A stretch of DNA of 64,000 bases from Rhizopus arrhizus (Eukaryota > Mucoromycota > Mucoromycetes > Mucorales > Rhizopodaceae): positions 372,001 through 436,000 of the forward strand of contig JAKZZE010000029.1 of the NCBI GenBank assembly GCA_024220505.1. Direction: 5' to 3'. The notes beneath the pieces are model-generated. The model was given only the letters and a program-made list of their open reading frames with translations, ran no database searches and was not told the origin of the DNA. Every line of letters starts with the position of its first letter. Position 1 is the stretch's first letter. A program made the position numbers and the translations under genes. This document shows positions 1 to 12,583 of the stretch, piece by piece.

Positions 1-439
1 CGTGGTAACTGAGTTCGTGGTGACCTTCTTTGGAGCCAATATACAGTTTCAACCAGTCACAATCAAAATCAAAAGGTACCGCGTCAGTTGGCATATGACT
101 CGAGAGGACCTGCTTGAATTGATCAAAGGTCACTTTACCCGTACCATTGATATCAAATAGACGAAAAGCCACCTCATATTCCGCGTCAGGCTTGGATATC
201 AAGTCTTGGAAAATAACAAAGTCGTCAAAGGTCACCCAATCTTTTCCTTTTCTATCAGCAAGCTTGTAGAGTAACTCGTATTGTTCCTTTTGAATCTTTT
301 TAAAGTCTTCTTTGGGTGCAATGGCAGACAGGAAGTCATCTTTAGTCATCACCTTCTCATTCTCCTTTTCGGCTGAAGCGTACTTTTGGAAAGCGCGACG
401 ATATTGCTCTAAGCGACTTACTGTATCTGCACCAGTCAT
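1..439 (-). CDS. Mitochondrial aspartate/glutamate carrier, EF-hand N-terminal part (partial)
   Basis: The frame is open from an ATG at 439 to the window edge, giving 146 residues. The protein begins MTGADTVSRLEQYRRAFQKY and contains an EF-hand-type segment DINGTGKVTFDQF near residues 97-109, followed by a conserved block with PFDFDCDWLKLYIG. This matches the calcium-binding N-terminal domain of aralar/citrin-type carriers (SLC25A12/13; AGC), which exchange aspartate and glutamate across the inner mitochondrial membrane. The carrier repeats lie beyond the window. A TTTCAG acceptor sits 2 bases before the ATG and a GTAAGT donor lies 111 bases upstream, so the 5' UTR is probably spliced. The yeast AGC lacks this EF-hand extension; animals and filamentous fungi have it. 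The family assignment is confident; the gene is cut by the window, not broken. Confidence 0.85.
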   Translation of the reverse strand, partial: MTGADTVSRLEQYRRAFQKYASAEKENEKVMTKDDFLSAIAPKEDFKKIQKEQYELLYKLADRKGKDWVTFDDFVIFQDLISKPDAEYEVAFRLFDINGTGKVTFDQFKQVLSSHMPTDAVPFDFDCDWLKLYIGSKEGHHELSYH

Positions 440-441
440 GG

Positions 442-552
442 CTGAAATATAAAGAAAATATTAAAAAAGAAAAAGAGGGAGAAAAAGTGAATTAAAAATA
501 AAAAGGTAAGTTTGGGGGAGGGATAGAACCGGAAAGATCGGGAGGGACTTAC
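442..552 (-). other. Probable 5' UTR intron of the aspartate/glutamate carrier
   Basis: On the minus strand a GTAAGT donor at 552 pairs with a TTTCAG acceptor ending at 442, two bases before the start codon. I found no upstream coding frame that joins in phase, so a leader intron is the simplest reading. The rest of 553-841 is AT-rich spacer between the carrier and the end of the helicase gene, with no gene visible. Confidence 0.5.
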
Positions 553-841
553 AAACTTAGGCCAATCGTTTTCGTAAACTCGGGAACCCGTAAATCTTTT
601 TCATCTATTATAAAAATAGACACGTTTTATTGTTTTGCTCAGACTGACTCACTCAATTTTTTTTAATACAGCAAACCAGAGAAAGAGACGCAGATGTTCA
701 TTTTATGAATGAAAAAGGAAATACTTAAAAGAGTTTTCCCCATGTGTGTGCATGTGAAAACGAGGTACAAAAGTCTTAAATTTCAGATACATACATATTC
801 ATACACATCTTACAAGAAATAAAAACATATATCATTTTGAT

Positions 842-3800
842 TTATTTTACTTTTTTTGGCATTTTCTTCTTGTCATCCAAATTATCTAAATCACTTTCTT
901 TGTAATAATGTGGAGCAACTAAAAATAATGTGGGGTAAGTAAAGTGGAACTATAATTCGGTCATTAAACTTTAATTTTTTTCCTCTTTTTACCATCCAGT
1001 AACCAATTTGGCTGTATTTCCATTACTTGTCTCATATATTCTTTACTTGTTAAAACAAGTTCAAAATAAACAACCCATCTTGGTTTCTTTTCAAGCATGC
1101 TACTACTTGGATGAATATGAACTGATTGATTTTGTTTGACTGTACGATAAGAATCCCCTGATTTATTAAGTCTTGACGCGTTAAAGAAAAAGCCACTGGT
1201 AATTGCCTATTGTAATATATTTTAATATCTGAAATAATCCAGTCTCTCTTTTCTTTTCTTCTTTTTTCTATATTACCTTCTGTATATTTGTTGGATCATT
1301 AGGATTAGGATTGCTTACAAGTTTTACTTCAACACGATCAAGTAATTGTACAAGCTGATCTCGAACGTTTCTTACTCTTTCTAATGTTCTTACTTGAATA
1401 AAGTTTTCGTAACACCACTGCACAGAGTAATCCGTCTCAACCCATTGATTCCAAATGTTTAACAAAGTCAGATGGTCACCTCCTTGTTTGACCAAGTTTT
1501 GGTGTGCTGTGTCTGCCAATATCTTTTTATCTTTAGGTCGATATAACAGTGAACTTTGTTCGGATAACATGGCACAAATGGACACCACTTCATCGGTACA
1601 TTCATATTTCTCGGCAGCAACAATGGCTTTGGACATACAGGGATCAATAGGAAATTCAGCCATACGTCTTCCCAATTTTGTTAATTCTGCTCGATCATTT
1701 AATGCACCTAGTGCATAGAGTTGACTAAGAGATCGAATCATGGTATCTTCAACAGGTGGATCCAAGAAATCAAAGTTAACAAGATCGTTAATACCCAAAC
1801 TCTAGTAAGCAAAAAGTTATTATCTTGGTTTTCATAAAAGAGAAAGCAAATACCTTTAATAGCAATACAACGTTTGACAGATTAACTCTTTGAATTTCAG
1901 GTACAGTGTTTTCTTCCATTTCATTATAAAATGCCCACTGAGTGAACAATCGAAAGCATTTACCAGGACCAGTACGACCGGCACGACCAGCGCGCTGTGT
2001 GGAAGAAGCACGCGAACAGGGTACAACGGTCAATGCTTCCATGCCTGTTCTTGGATTAAATGATTTTTGTTTGTTGAATCCAGGGTCAATCACATAAGAG
2101 ACTCCATCTACTGTGATAGATGTTTCGGCAATGTTCGTTGCCAAGATCACCTTACGTGCTCCTTCAGGTGTAGGTTCAAAGATACGTGACTGCATTTCAG
2201 ATGGTAAGTTGGCATAGATTGGACATACAATCAGTTCTGATATCTTGCTTCCTAACGCTTTACACGCCTGTGTTAAACCTTCTTGCGCTGCTTCAATTTC
2301 GTCTTGACCCTAAAAAGCATAATAACTGTTAGCTTGCATTGTTTTGACTTATAACGAAGGAAACCTACTGTTAAAAAGACCAAAATATCACCTCTACTTT
2401 GAGTAACGTGAATGGTCAATACTTGAGTAATAGCAGCACGTAAATAGTTTGCTTCAGGCGCCTTTGTATAATAGATTTCAACAGGATAAGGTCTACCAGG
2501 AATATTGAAGATAGGAGCGTCATCAAAGTACTCTGAAAACTTTTGAGCATTCATTGTGGCACTAGAAATGAGCAGCTTCAAATCAGGTCGAAAACGAGCA
2601 ATATCTTTAATCAAGCCAAACAAAATATCTGTCGACAATGTTCTTTCGTGCGCTTCATCAATAATCATGCAGCTGTAAGATGCCAAATCAGGTTCGGTCA
2701 TGAATTCACGAAGGAGCATACCGTCTGTCATATACTTAACTGCCGTTTTCTCTGATGTACAATCTTCAAAACGAATACTATATCCTACTTCTTGGCCTAA
2801 ATGAACGCCCATCTCTTCTGCTACACGAGAAGCAACACTCATAGCAGCCACACGACGAGGTTGTGTACATCCGATTTTCATGCCATTTTTGGTATAACCT
2901 GCCTCATAAAGATATTGTGGTAGTTGTGTTGTTTTACCAGAACCTGTTTCACCTACAATAATCAAGACTTGATAATTATGAATAGCTTGGATGAGCTCAT
3001 CACGGTATTGATAGATTGGTAATGATTTTCTGACATCGTCAATACTTTTTGCCTTTCGCTCTGCCTCATCAATTCGTTGTAACAATTCAGCATCTTTTTG
3101 GTCTGGTTCATTCAACTTGGCAGACAATACAAAGTCAATCTTTTGATCTTCGTCAAACACATAATCATAGTCATCTTCTTCTCTTTTTTGAAGCTTTACT
3201 GCTGATTTTTGAATTTGACTCTTTTCCCACTGTTCATGTTCTGTCTCAAACTTTTCTTCTTCCTTGTAACGTTGATATAGCGCATCTTCTTTTCTCTTTC
3301 TATCAATCTTTCCTTTTTCTGTAATATAGTCCTCGGGTAACATATATCCATCCTCCTTGGTATCGATTTGCATACGTGCTTTGGCTAATCTCAGCACTTC
3401 CTTTTTATATTCCAAGTCTCTTATCTCTCGCTTGGTCATTTTCTGTCCGCTGAAAAATCTTTCTTCGTCCTCAATTTCCTTCTCAAGCAATAACAATTGT
3501 TGTTCTTCACGAAGCTTGAGGTACTTTTGGTTGGAAAGAACACGGAGTTCTGGTAAAGCCTTTTGACGTGCTTCCTTGTCATCCGCCAAATTACGTCTCT
3601 TATAGGCCTCACTGCCTTCTTTAGCTGATCTATCCTCGACTACCTTCTTGGTCTTGTTCTTGTCTTTATCTTTCAACCTTTGTGCAAGTTCATCACGTTC
3701 CTGAATATCTTTAAGTCGTTCAATCTCTGCTCTCGTCTCTTCATCCATTTCTTCCTTCTTTTTATCCTCTTCTTCTCCTTCTTTATCTATAAGAGAGTAA

Positions 3801-4425
3801 AATGTGTGTCTTAATAATAATTTCTAAAATCCTTATGCTTTTATTACCTCGTTTACGTCTATCTGTTGTCTTTACTTCTGTATCATCATCACTCAAATCA
3901 TCTTGTTTCCTTTTCTTTCGAATTTTCTTTTCCTTTTTTCGAATGTCGCCGCTACTTTCATCTAGTTGTTGGTCATCTTCAAGTAATACTTGAAATGATT
4001 CGTTTGCCTTTCTTAGTTTAGCTTGTTCTTTAGCTTCCTTTTTTCTAGCCTGCTTTTCTGCTATTGCAGCTGCGGTAGTACGTGATCGTGGCTGTTCGCG
4101 CGGCACTCGTCCAAAAAGATCAGAGCAAAATTGTTGTGTGGAACTGTCACTGTTTGCACCAGCACGAACAAGACTATTATATAGATCTTGAGAAGAAGGT
4201 GATTTTTGAGCTATGAGAAAAAAAAAAGTATAAATGGATTAAAAAACCACTAAAAACAATGCTTTTGCTTTTACCTGTGGCAATAATGAAATCAACCATG
4301 GCCGATTCGGACATGCCAAATAACTAATGATGATAATACATAATCAGTATAGGGTATTAATTAAGGAAATCACTTATAAAGCACACCTTCATTGAGTAAT
4401 CGGAAACCCATGTACGTAAATCCAT
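842..4425 (-). CDS. PRP2: Pre-mRNA-splicing DEAH-box RNA helicase PRP2/DHX16
   Basis: Eight exons join in phase: 4425-4387, 4323-4275, 4210-3848, 3786-2369, 2309-1854, 1801-1277, 1206-993 and 918-842. They encode 1046 residues, against about 1041 in human DHX16. The N-terminus is charged and lysine-rich. The helicase core shows Walker [11 protein letters not shown] (near residue 430), DEAH in IIDEAHERT (near 525), SSATMNA, and motif [12 protein letters not shown] (near 730). The C-terminal region contains the family blocks [15 protein letters not shown] and RPKDKK and ends [10 protein letters not shown]...KKMPKKVK, as in DHX16. This ATPase remodels the activated spliceosome before the first transesterification. 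The final exon is only 77 nt and is easily missed. The start encodes [13 protein letters not shown] in a 39-nt exon and agrees with the DHX16 N-terminus. It lies tail to head with the AP-2 mu gene on the same strand. Confidence 0.93.
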
Positions 4426-4548
4426 TTTTTATTTTTTAAAAAAGGAAATAAAAAGCGCAGAAAAAATATGATTTCTTTTTTTTTTTTTTTTTCACTTTGG
4501 GCAAACAGTCACCCTTTATTGAATTAAAGCAACCAGTTCAAAAAGGTA

Positions 4549-6166
4549 TTAAAACTAGAAAGGTTATCGTCAATAATAAATTCTTTTTTTTTCCTTGTAG
4601 TAAAAACGCTTACTCTAATTTGATAGGACCCAGCCTTTGTCATATATCTCACCCATTTGACAGATTGATATCCACTTTTTTCAAACACCTTTAAGAATCG
4701 AACAAGCAAGCCAGAAGAGGTAAACATGAGCACTTGGAAATCCATGGAAATAGGCGGTCTTGACCAAACACGCTTATGTGTTGTAGCTGATAATTCTGCA
4801 TCTGCACTTAAGGTATATTCTGCTTGGCCTTGGAAACGAGGTATTCTATAGGAGATGTGAGCTTGCAAAACTACATGATTGTTAATTATATCACATACTT
4901 CCAAATGATACAATTCTCGGATGGATTATATTTTGCCTTTCCACCTGCTCCAACTTTGACATCTACTTTAGCAGAATTGAGAGGGGTTGGTATCTTGAGT
5001 ATAACGTTATTGCCATAAAGTTTGGGTGAAAAGTTGGCCTTTACGGTTATGCTGTATTCAACACGACTTTTACCGATTTCAGTCACTACAGGATGGACCT
5101 TGAAAGGTAAATTGACGTTCTCTGTTGTGCGGTATCTATTGATGAATAAGTTACATTTCTATTTCTTCTAAATTTTTAACCCGTTTACTTCATGAGTTCG
5201 AATTCACCATCAGGAGGGATAAAACTAATGGTTCTGTCTGTGTCAAATTTACCCAGCTTCACACATTGATGAAACTGACAATCATCAATCTCTACTGCAT
5301 TTGTTCGACGGGCCCTTTATAGGATGCATGAGAAATAACATACAATTATTGCTAGCTTACTTACGCTGTTCTATTCACTGCATCATTATCTAGTACTAGC
5401 TTATCATTCAAGCCAAACTTACATTCAGGAGTACCCGAGAGATAAGCTCTCATCAAAATTTGACCTGATACATCACCTCTTAAAATGGTACCCGTATTAC
5501 TGATCAATAAATTGACGCTTTCAATCACATCGATGAAAGCTTCATTCTTTCTATATTTAATATCATTTCTTCTCCATGAAATAGCACCTGTTGCTTGAAT
5601 TGTAATTCTGCTTGATTCTTCTACCATTGCTTTTTCTGACTTGACACCTTCTGTCGTAATATACATCTTCAATGTATCCGTTTCACTATTTTGAGGATAT
5701 CCAAAGTCAAGGATTTCTATAGAAAAATTGTTTTTAGGCAAAGCGTGTAATGCAACAGTATGTTTTGTGCGTATACCATCCAAAAGTTCATAAATTAATA
5801 CAAAATTATTCTTGACAGCTTCTTCATCAAATTTTCCAAAATAACCTCGACCAATGTTGACCATTCGATAACAAAATTCAAATACAAGTGCAGCATTTGT
5901 GTTCCATTTGGTGACGGCAACAATGTATAAGTTTTCATGACGCACGTGAAAGAAAGAGGTAGAGCCAATAGTGACAATGGGGGAACGGACGTCGGTGTTG
6001 GATATTACTTGAATACGAAATATATCGGCTACTGAACGTCTAAAGCCATTTATGAATAACTTTTTTTGTTGCTTTTAATTTTTTATAATTACCGCAAGTC
6101 ATGACGATAAAGTCTAGAGATGAGAACCTCACCTTTTTGATTATAGATGAAGAAGGCACTAATCAT
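4549..6166 (-). CDS. AP-2 complex medium (mu) subunit
   Basis: Seven exons (6166-6093, 6039-5777, 5716-5365, 5314-5189, 5135-4899, 4845-4614, 4554-4549) give 429 residues; human AP2M1 has 435. The N-terminal longin-like domain begins [20 protein letters not shown]. The C-terminal mu-homology domain has [34 protein letters not shown] and [15 protein letters not shown]. The YRTT/LPF signature points to AP-2 rather than AP-1. The protein recognises YxxPhi cargo in clathrin-mediated endocytosis at the plasma membrane. The last exon is 6 nt (Phe plus stop), after a GTAAGC donor and TTTCTAG acceptor; animal AP2M1 ends similarly with one residue after the conserved Arg. Intron 2 is exactly 60 nt with no stop, so retention would insert 20 residues in the linker after LLD. 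The gene is head to head with UPF2, 166 bp apart. Confidence 0.93.
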
Positions 6167-6332
6167 TGTGTTTTAATTGTAAAAAAAGAGAGAAAAAGGT
6201 GTATAAGGTACCATTTGTGGAAAACAATAAATTAATAAACTTGTTGTCGGGGTTTCAAGTGTCTTTTTTTAAAAAAAAAATCTGGTCAGTCCTTTTTTTT
6301 TCCTTGTCTTCTTTATAAGCAAGAAAACAAAT
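6167..6332. promoter_or_regulatory. Short divergent promoter between AP-2 mu and UPF2
   Basis: Only 166 bp separate the two divergent start codons, so both promoters and both 5' UTRs must share this AT-rich stretch with T/A homopolymer runs. I see no convincing TATA box. A bidirectional, probably constitutive promoter is inferred from the spacing. Confidence 0.5.
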
Positions 6333-9300
6333 ATGGATGACGCCAAAAAGCAACTTCGACAATTGAATAAGCTCGCATGGGAGAAAGATAAAAGGGGTAA
6401 ATGAAATAAAGATTCCAAATACACTATTATTAAAAAGTAAAATTCAGCAGTGACACCCAAGAATTTGGATAGTAATATCAAGAAGAATACCGCATTTATT
6501 AAAAAATGTAAAACGTCCATGGGTGCAGATATGAAGACACAGTTGTTAAATGACATTCATAAACTTTCTCTTGAAAAATACATTTCTGAAATTGTTGGAA
6601 GTGTCATGGAGGGCATGCTGAAATGTAAAACAAGTGTTGATGTTACAGCTTGTGTTGAGGTATATATGACCCCAACATTTTTTTTAGTCTAAACGTTATC
6701 TTTTATAGGTTGTATCCGCTTTACATCAACGGTTTCCAGATAATTTTACTTTATTATTATCAGGCCAATTAAGCAAAAACTTACAACCACCCAACAAACA
6801 ATATTTGGCTACATTATCTGCAGAGCAAAAGGAGAAGGAGGAATCAGCACGTATCACAAAGCAGAGAACCTATTTGAGAATTGCCTGCGAACTGTGGTTA
6901 GTAGGCGTGCTTCGTTCTGTTACTGATGGCGCAGCCGCCTTATCCTCCATCACCACTAACGGCGTTGAGGCGCATCGTGATGGTGTAGCTGGATTTGTGA
7001 ATACGACAACAAGCACAGGAAACTCGAGTACAACAAAAGATCAGCAAAAGAAAAAGGATGAACATGGGTTTGTCTATAGCGTTTTGAAAGATTTGGTATG
7101 TAAAAAAAAAAAAAAATGGATTGATTGGAACAAAGTCTGATTATATATATTAGTTGGCAAACGACATGGAACAATTTATTAATTTACCCTTGGTTGCTTC
7201 CTTTTTAAAAAATTATGGTCAAACCATCATGGGTATTGTACCTCGAAAGCAAAAGGCAGCTGCTGAACAACATGCTGAATTTATTGCACTTGAAATCGAC
7301 CCAGAATCCGTAGTATCACCGGACATTCACGGTCTTTTGACAAGTCTAATGCAAAACTATTATAAGAGTGTATCTCGACACATGGTCAAGTTACATAAAG
7401 CCATGAAAAAAATGGAGCGTCATAATAACGAGACTCTGTTTGCTCGAGGCGAATTATCAGAAGAGAGTAAGCAACGTTTCGAAAAGGCAACAAAAGCTTA
7501 TGAAAAGTTCCTTGGTCATACCCAGACACTTGCAGATGCCTTAGCTCTCGATATGCCTGATCTCCCTGAGGATGAGGCGGCCAATAAGCAATCCTCCATG
7601 GTGTCCAACAGCGGAAATGCCTTTCAGCAGGATGGTAAAGAAAGTAGTAATGTGGGTAGTCAGGGTATGTGGGAAGATGAAGATGCTCGCAAGTTTTATG
7701 AGGATTTGCCAGACTTGCGTATCCTTGTACCCGATGTCTTTTTAGAAAATCAAACAGTAAAGAAAGATGAAGAGGAGCAAGAAAAAGAGCAGCAACCCGA
7801 GGAAGAAGAAATTATAGAAAACGAAGATGTAGATCCATTAGAAGAAGCTATAGAGTACGCGTGTCTAGAAATGAAATATTTTATGAAAAAAAAAACTTAC
7901 TTTTTGTAATAGAAACGTAGAAGATGCTGCGGGAGATGAAGATGGTTCGATTAAACCAACTCAAAATGCTCAATTAGAAGGATTCATTGCTCGTTTGCCT
8001 AACTGTGCCAATCGCGATTTGATTGATGCTGCAGCAGTTGATTTTTGTTACATGAATAATAAGAACGCTAGAAATAAGCTAGTTAAGGCCTTGTTAAAAG
8101 TACAAAGACAACGACTGGACTTATTGCCTTATTATGCTCGTTTCATTGCTACCCTGAATGTTTATTTCTCTGATATTGGAGAGACTATTATTGCGGCAGT
8201 AAGTGCTTTGATGTATTGCACAAGAAGCTTCCACTTACCTTCTGCTCTTTATGTAGTTGACCTATGAATTCAAAGGCTTGCAAAGAAGAAAGAATCAAGA
8301 TTTAATAGAATCCAGAGTGAAGGTAAAAAGAAAAGGGAGACTTATAAAAATTTCTAACTTGCATCATCAGAACATTCGATTTTTGTCCGAATTGGCAAAG
8401 TTCAAGGTTACTCCAGCGCACACCATCTTTTATGCCTTTAAAGTAGCACTTGACGATTTTACAAGCCATAATATTGATATTGTATGCAACTTACTCGAAT
8501 GTTGTGGCCGATTTTTCCTCAAGTCTCCCGAGACAAGTGCTCGTATGAGTGGTATGCTAGAAACTGTGATGCGAAAGAAGAATGTGCAACACCTTGACAG
8601 TCGTTACTCACTCATGGTTGAGAATGCTTACTATCAAGCCAACCCACCTGATAAGCCAGCGATTCAAATCAAGGAAAGATCACCCATGGAACTCTATATT
8701 CGTAAATTGATCCATGAAGACTTGTGCAAGAAGTATTTGGACAAGGTACTCAAGCAACTGCGCAAGTTACACTGGGAGGATGAAAAGATTCGTCAATTTA
8801 TGGTCAAGACTTTTCAAAAGATTTGGAAAATTAAGTTTGGTAATATTCACTTGATGGCTATTTTGGCTAGTGGGTTGAATAGGTATCACTCTGATTTTGG
8901 TGTGCAAATTGTGGATGGCATTGTAGAAGAAATTCGTATGGGATTAGAAGTAAGTTGATTGCTAAGTAGGTAGTCTTTTTTTATTGATTTTTGTTTTTTT
9001 TTTCGCAGCAAAACATTTTTAAGCATAATCAAAGAAGAATTGCTGTGGTAAAATATTTGGGTGAATTGTACAATTATCGTATGATTGAATCGCCTTTGAT
9101 ATTTGACACACTTTATACAATTGTTACTTTTGGTCACGGTAATAAGCAAGAGATACTTTTTTGTACTGTTTTTTAAATATATTTTTAGAGTATGGAAGAC
9201 CTGCTAGAGAACGTTATTGTCCTATTGATACACCTAATGATTTTTTCCGTATTCGTCTTTGCTGTACATTACTTGATACTTGTGGCATGTGCTTCGATAG

Positions 9301-10396
9301 AGGAAGTTCTAAAGCCAAACTCGATAACTTTTTAGTCTTTTTCCAGGTAAGAAATAGAAAGAGAGAACAAGTATGACGCATATATTAACAAATATGTGTA
9401 GATGTATGTATTGAGTAAATCCAAACCACCTATGGATGTTGATTTTATGATTTCAGACACTTTCGAGATGCTGAGACCCCAACTTCATATCATCCCTACA
9501 TACGAGCAAGCTAATGAAGCTGTAGACCGCATTCTTCTTGAACAACTTAAAAACGTTCAAGGAACTGATAAGGTTCCAGAAGATAGGATGGAGGAGAGCG
9601 GTGAAGGTTCTGATAGTTCAAGTGCGGAAGAAGAAGAAGAAGAAGCAAATCAATTGGATGATGACGAAGAGGATAGTCAAGATGAATCCGAAAATGCTGT
9701 AGAAGGAGATGAAGAAGATGTGGTTGTGTTGAAAAAGAAACAAGAAGAAATTTCTAGAGAAGATGAAGAAGACTTTGAAAGAGAGTTCAACAAGATGATG
9801 ACAGACAGTATTGAATCCCGCAAATTTGAAAAGAAAGCGGCAATGTTGGATGTACCGATTCCAATGAACTTACGAGGTTCCCAAGGTAACTCAAGGTCTT
9901 TTTTTTAGAAACAGTAATTTATAAACCCTTTTGTTTGCAGATCGTCGTACAATGGCTAGAGAGAATAATAAACCCGAAACGGGTAAAATGGCATTTACGT
10001 TATTAACAAAGAAAGGAAATCGTCAACAGGTAAGTACCTGATACAATTGCATGAAATGATGCAATTCATTATTAAACTCTGTTATAGACTAAAATCATGG
10101 AAATTCCTTCTGATTCTGTTTTGGCAGTAAGCACGCGTTCAAAGCAAGAAGCAGAACGCGAGGAGCAAAAACAATTGAAGCAGCTTGTATTAAATTACGA
10201 AGAAAGAGAAGAAGCAGCTGCCAGGCAAGGTAATTAAAAATTGATCATTTCAATTCATCCTTTTTTGGTAATTCCTTAATTTTATTTAGCCGTTGTAGAT
10301 GAACGTGCAAAATTAAAAAATCAAACGCGCGGTAAAAAAGTTCTTTATATACCAGGTGGTGGAAGTACTAGCAGTGGAGGAGGAGGAGGCTGGTGA
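6333..10396 (+). CDS. UPF2: Nonsense-mediated mRNA decay factor UPF2 (NMD2)
   Basis: Thirteen exons join in phase: 6333-6396, 6451-6659, 6709-7095, 7154-7854, 7913-8198, 8257-8322, 8371-8949, 9009-9138, 9189-9346, 9402-9885, 9941-10029, 10088-10229 and 10290-10396. The product is 1133 residues, between yeast Nmd2 (about 1089) and human UPF2 (about 1272). Three MIF4G regions are recognisable from family blocks: LSLEKYISEIVGS in the first, LPNCANRDLIDAAAVDFCY and MPDLPE...GMWEDEDARKFYEDL around the second, and KYLGELYNYRMIES, LDTCGMCFDRGSSKAKLDNF in the third. An acidic stretch precedes the C-terminal UPF1-binding part, which contains MAFTLLTKKGNRQQ. The protein bridges UPF1 and UPF3 in mRNA surveillance. 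It ends in a glycine-rich tail, GGGSTSSGGGGGW. It converges on the Rab5 gene with only 68 bp between stop codons. Confidence 0.94.
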
Positions 10397-10464
10397 GAAG
10401 TATAAAAAAAGAGGAATTTTTTATATTGTAAAGAGAGAGAGAGAAAAGGTATAAATAATATAAT

Positions 10465-11488
10465 TTAGCCTATGACAAACAAGTTAACATAGAGTTCATA
10501 GTACATTTATATTATTACTACTTTACAAGCACATCTGTTTCCACTGTTCTTTGAGTTTATGTCAACATCTTGGTTATCCAAAGTCCTTTTACGGTTACTA
10601 TAATCCAATTGATCGAATGGGATACGTTTGGCTATTTCAGTAAATAATTCATTTACATTATGACCTGTTTTTGCTGATGTTTCAATGAACACAAAACCAT
10701 TTTCCTCTGCATATTCCTTTGTAGTCTTTTTTTTAAAAAGAAAAAAGCGATTATTATAAATTGTTGCTATTTTGTACTTGTACTCACATTAGAATCGATA
10801 ACAGGACTCGAGTCTAAATCACACTTGTTGCCTACTAGAGCAATAACAGTATTAGATTCACCTTGTCTTTGTAATTCATCTATCCAAGATTTGGCACGCT
10901 CTAAAGATGACTAAAAAATATATTTAGTCAATATATGCAATAGAAATTGTTTTTTTATTACAAGTTGAGTAACGTCATAAACAATAACAGCACAATTTGC
11001 ATTTCTATAATAGATTGGTGTCAGACTCTTGTATCTTTCTTGACCTGCAGTATCCCTGTATTTGTCTTACAATGTAAATATTAAACTGAATAATTAAAAT
11101 AATTCATTTTTACCAAATATCAAATTTAATAGTTGTATTTTCATCATATTTAATCGTCTTTGATAAGAAAGCAGCTATTTCCCTTCTTTAATAAACAGTA
11201 ATAATTACATCAATCATCTTTCTTTTTCTTTTACCTCCAATAGTGCTTTCTCTGTATTCATCAAATTGGTCCTTTACATAACGTAACACTAGGCTTTTAT
11301 AATAAAGTTATGAGTTAAAAGTATTCCATTTTTATAAAAATAAAATCCCAAAAAAACCTTGATTTCCCAACTGAGGAATCACCTAATAAATAAAAGTGAA
11401 TTAGCATTTGCTCTAAGATTTTTGCTATTACTGATTTACCTAAAAGAACTAACTTTAAAGTATAACTCTTTTGTTGATTAACAGGCAT
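10465..11488 (-). CDS. Rab5-family small GTPase (Vps21/Ypt51 type)
   Basis: Eight exons (11488-11440, 11392-11358, 11292-11235, 11174-11114, 11055-10962, 10910-10788, 10725-10527, 10469-10465) give 207 residues. GTPase motifs are present: GDSSVGKS (P-loop), STIGAAF (switch I), WDTAGQERY (switch II), GNKCD and [20 protein letters not shown] and [16 protein letters not shown] are typical of Rab5. The protein organises early-endosome fusion. Reading through the last donor gives a tail ending CACKVVII, which lacks a prenylation site. Splicing T|GTAAAG to CATAG|GC joins a 5-nt terminal exon and ends the protein exactly at CAC, a standard CxC geranylgeranylation motif. The donor of intron 2 is GTTTTT, which is weak. 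It is convergent with UPF2. Confidence 0.9.
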
Positions 11489-12583
11489 TTCTCGTTAGTT
11501 TTAAAAATATATAATAAAAAAGACTGTAAAAAATGATTAGGGTTCATGTGCAAAAAAGAGTAACGTCTATTAAAATTCCGAATATAAATCCTGTTTCCAA
11601 ACTGACGTACAATGTCAGTTGATAAATCAAAAGTTAGGCTCAGCACCTTTTTTCTATTTTGTGCTTCAAGAAATTTAGATCTTTTATCGTATGTTTATTT
11701 AACATCAGTGAATGATTGTGTCAACTCACGATATTAAAATAGTGTTAGTAAATGATTGTGTAAGATCATGTCAAGTATATTTTTTTTTTCCATTCAAACT
11801 CTCTTTTATTTATTTCAATAAAAGAACGTATGAATCATTGAGTTGTAAATAAGCTTTATAATAAAGTAATAAAACAATGTATCTATGCTAGTCAAACAAA
11901 TGTAAAGCCAATTATCTTGATTATTTATTATAAAATACAATAGAAATTAAACAGCTTTACAAAAGAGGTGTAAAGTTATATATATTTTACTGTTATAATG
12001 AGGATTAATGCCCTTATTCTGTTTTGGCTATAAGGACTAGAGTTGGCAAAAAAAAATTATTGAAAATATGTAAGTTATTCTGATATGATACAATAAAGAG
12101 TAATTGCAGTAAATGATGAAGCAAAAGAGGCTGAATAACAAAAGCTCAACTATGCGTGGTTGATGCGATAATTAGACTGAGATCAAATGTTATTTATATA
12201 ATAAAATAAAAAAGGATCAGTTAATTATCAACTGATTTCTTCAGTTTATCCGATAAATGTTCTGTATACATTTTTGTTAAAAATGGCAGTTAATCAAAGA
12301 GGGTAGGACCCTTTATTATCCGCAAGCACGGACAGAAAATGTACTAAAATAATGCGGGAATTGAATAAAGTTCAACACGTTTTTTAATAAAAAAAAGAAT
12401 CCCTTATTTTGTTCGCTTTTTAGGTTACAGTTATACAAACCACGTTATTAATACGAAGGACGATCAGTGCGCTTTTATTACACAAGATCTTAAAGTTTAT
12501 TATATAAACGCGCAGATCTTTTAGACTTGTCTCTTTCATTTTCTCATCATTTTTTTTTATTTCATAAAAATAAAAAATAAAAT
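11489..12583. other. AT-rich intergenic region upstream of the zinc-finger gene
   Basis: No gene was recognised. Reading frames are short and all six are broken by stops. The right part must hold the promoter of the gene starting at 12584: a TATATAAA box at 12501-12508 lies about 80 bp upstream of its ATG and is flanked on both sides by AGATCTT sequences (near 12486 and 12515). Confidence 0.5.
12501..12508 (+). promoter_or_regulatory. TATA box of the NRG1-like zinc-finger gene
   Basis: TATATAAA lies 76 bp before the start codon, with AGATCTT copies on each side at about equal distance. Position and sequence fit a core promoter; the role of the flanking copies is unknown. Confidence 0.45.
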
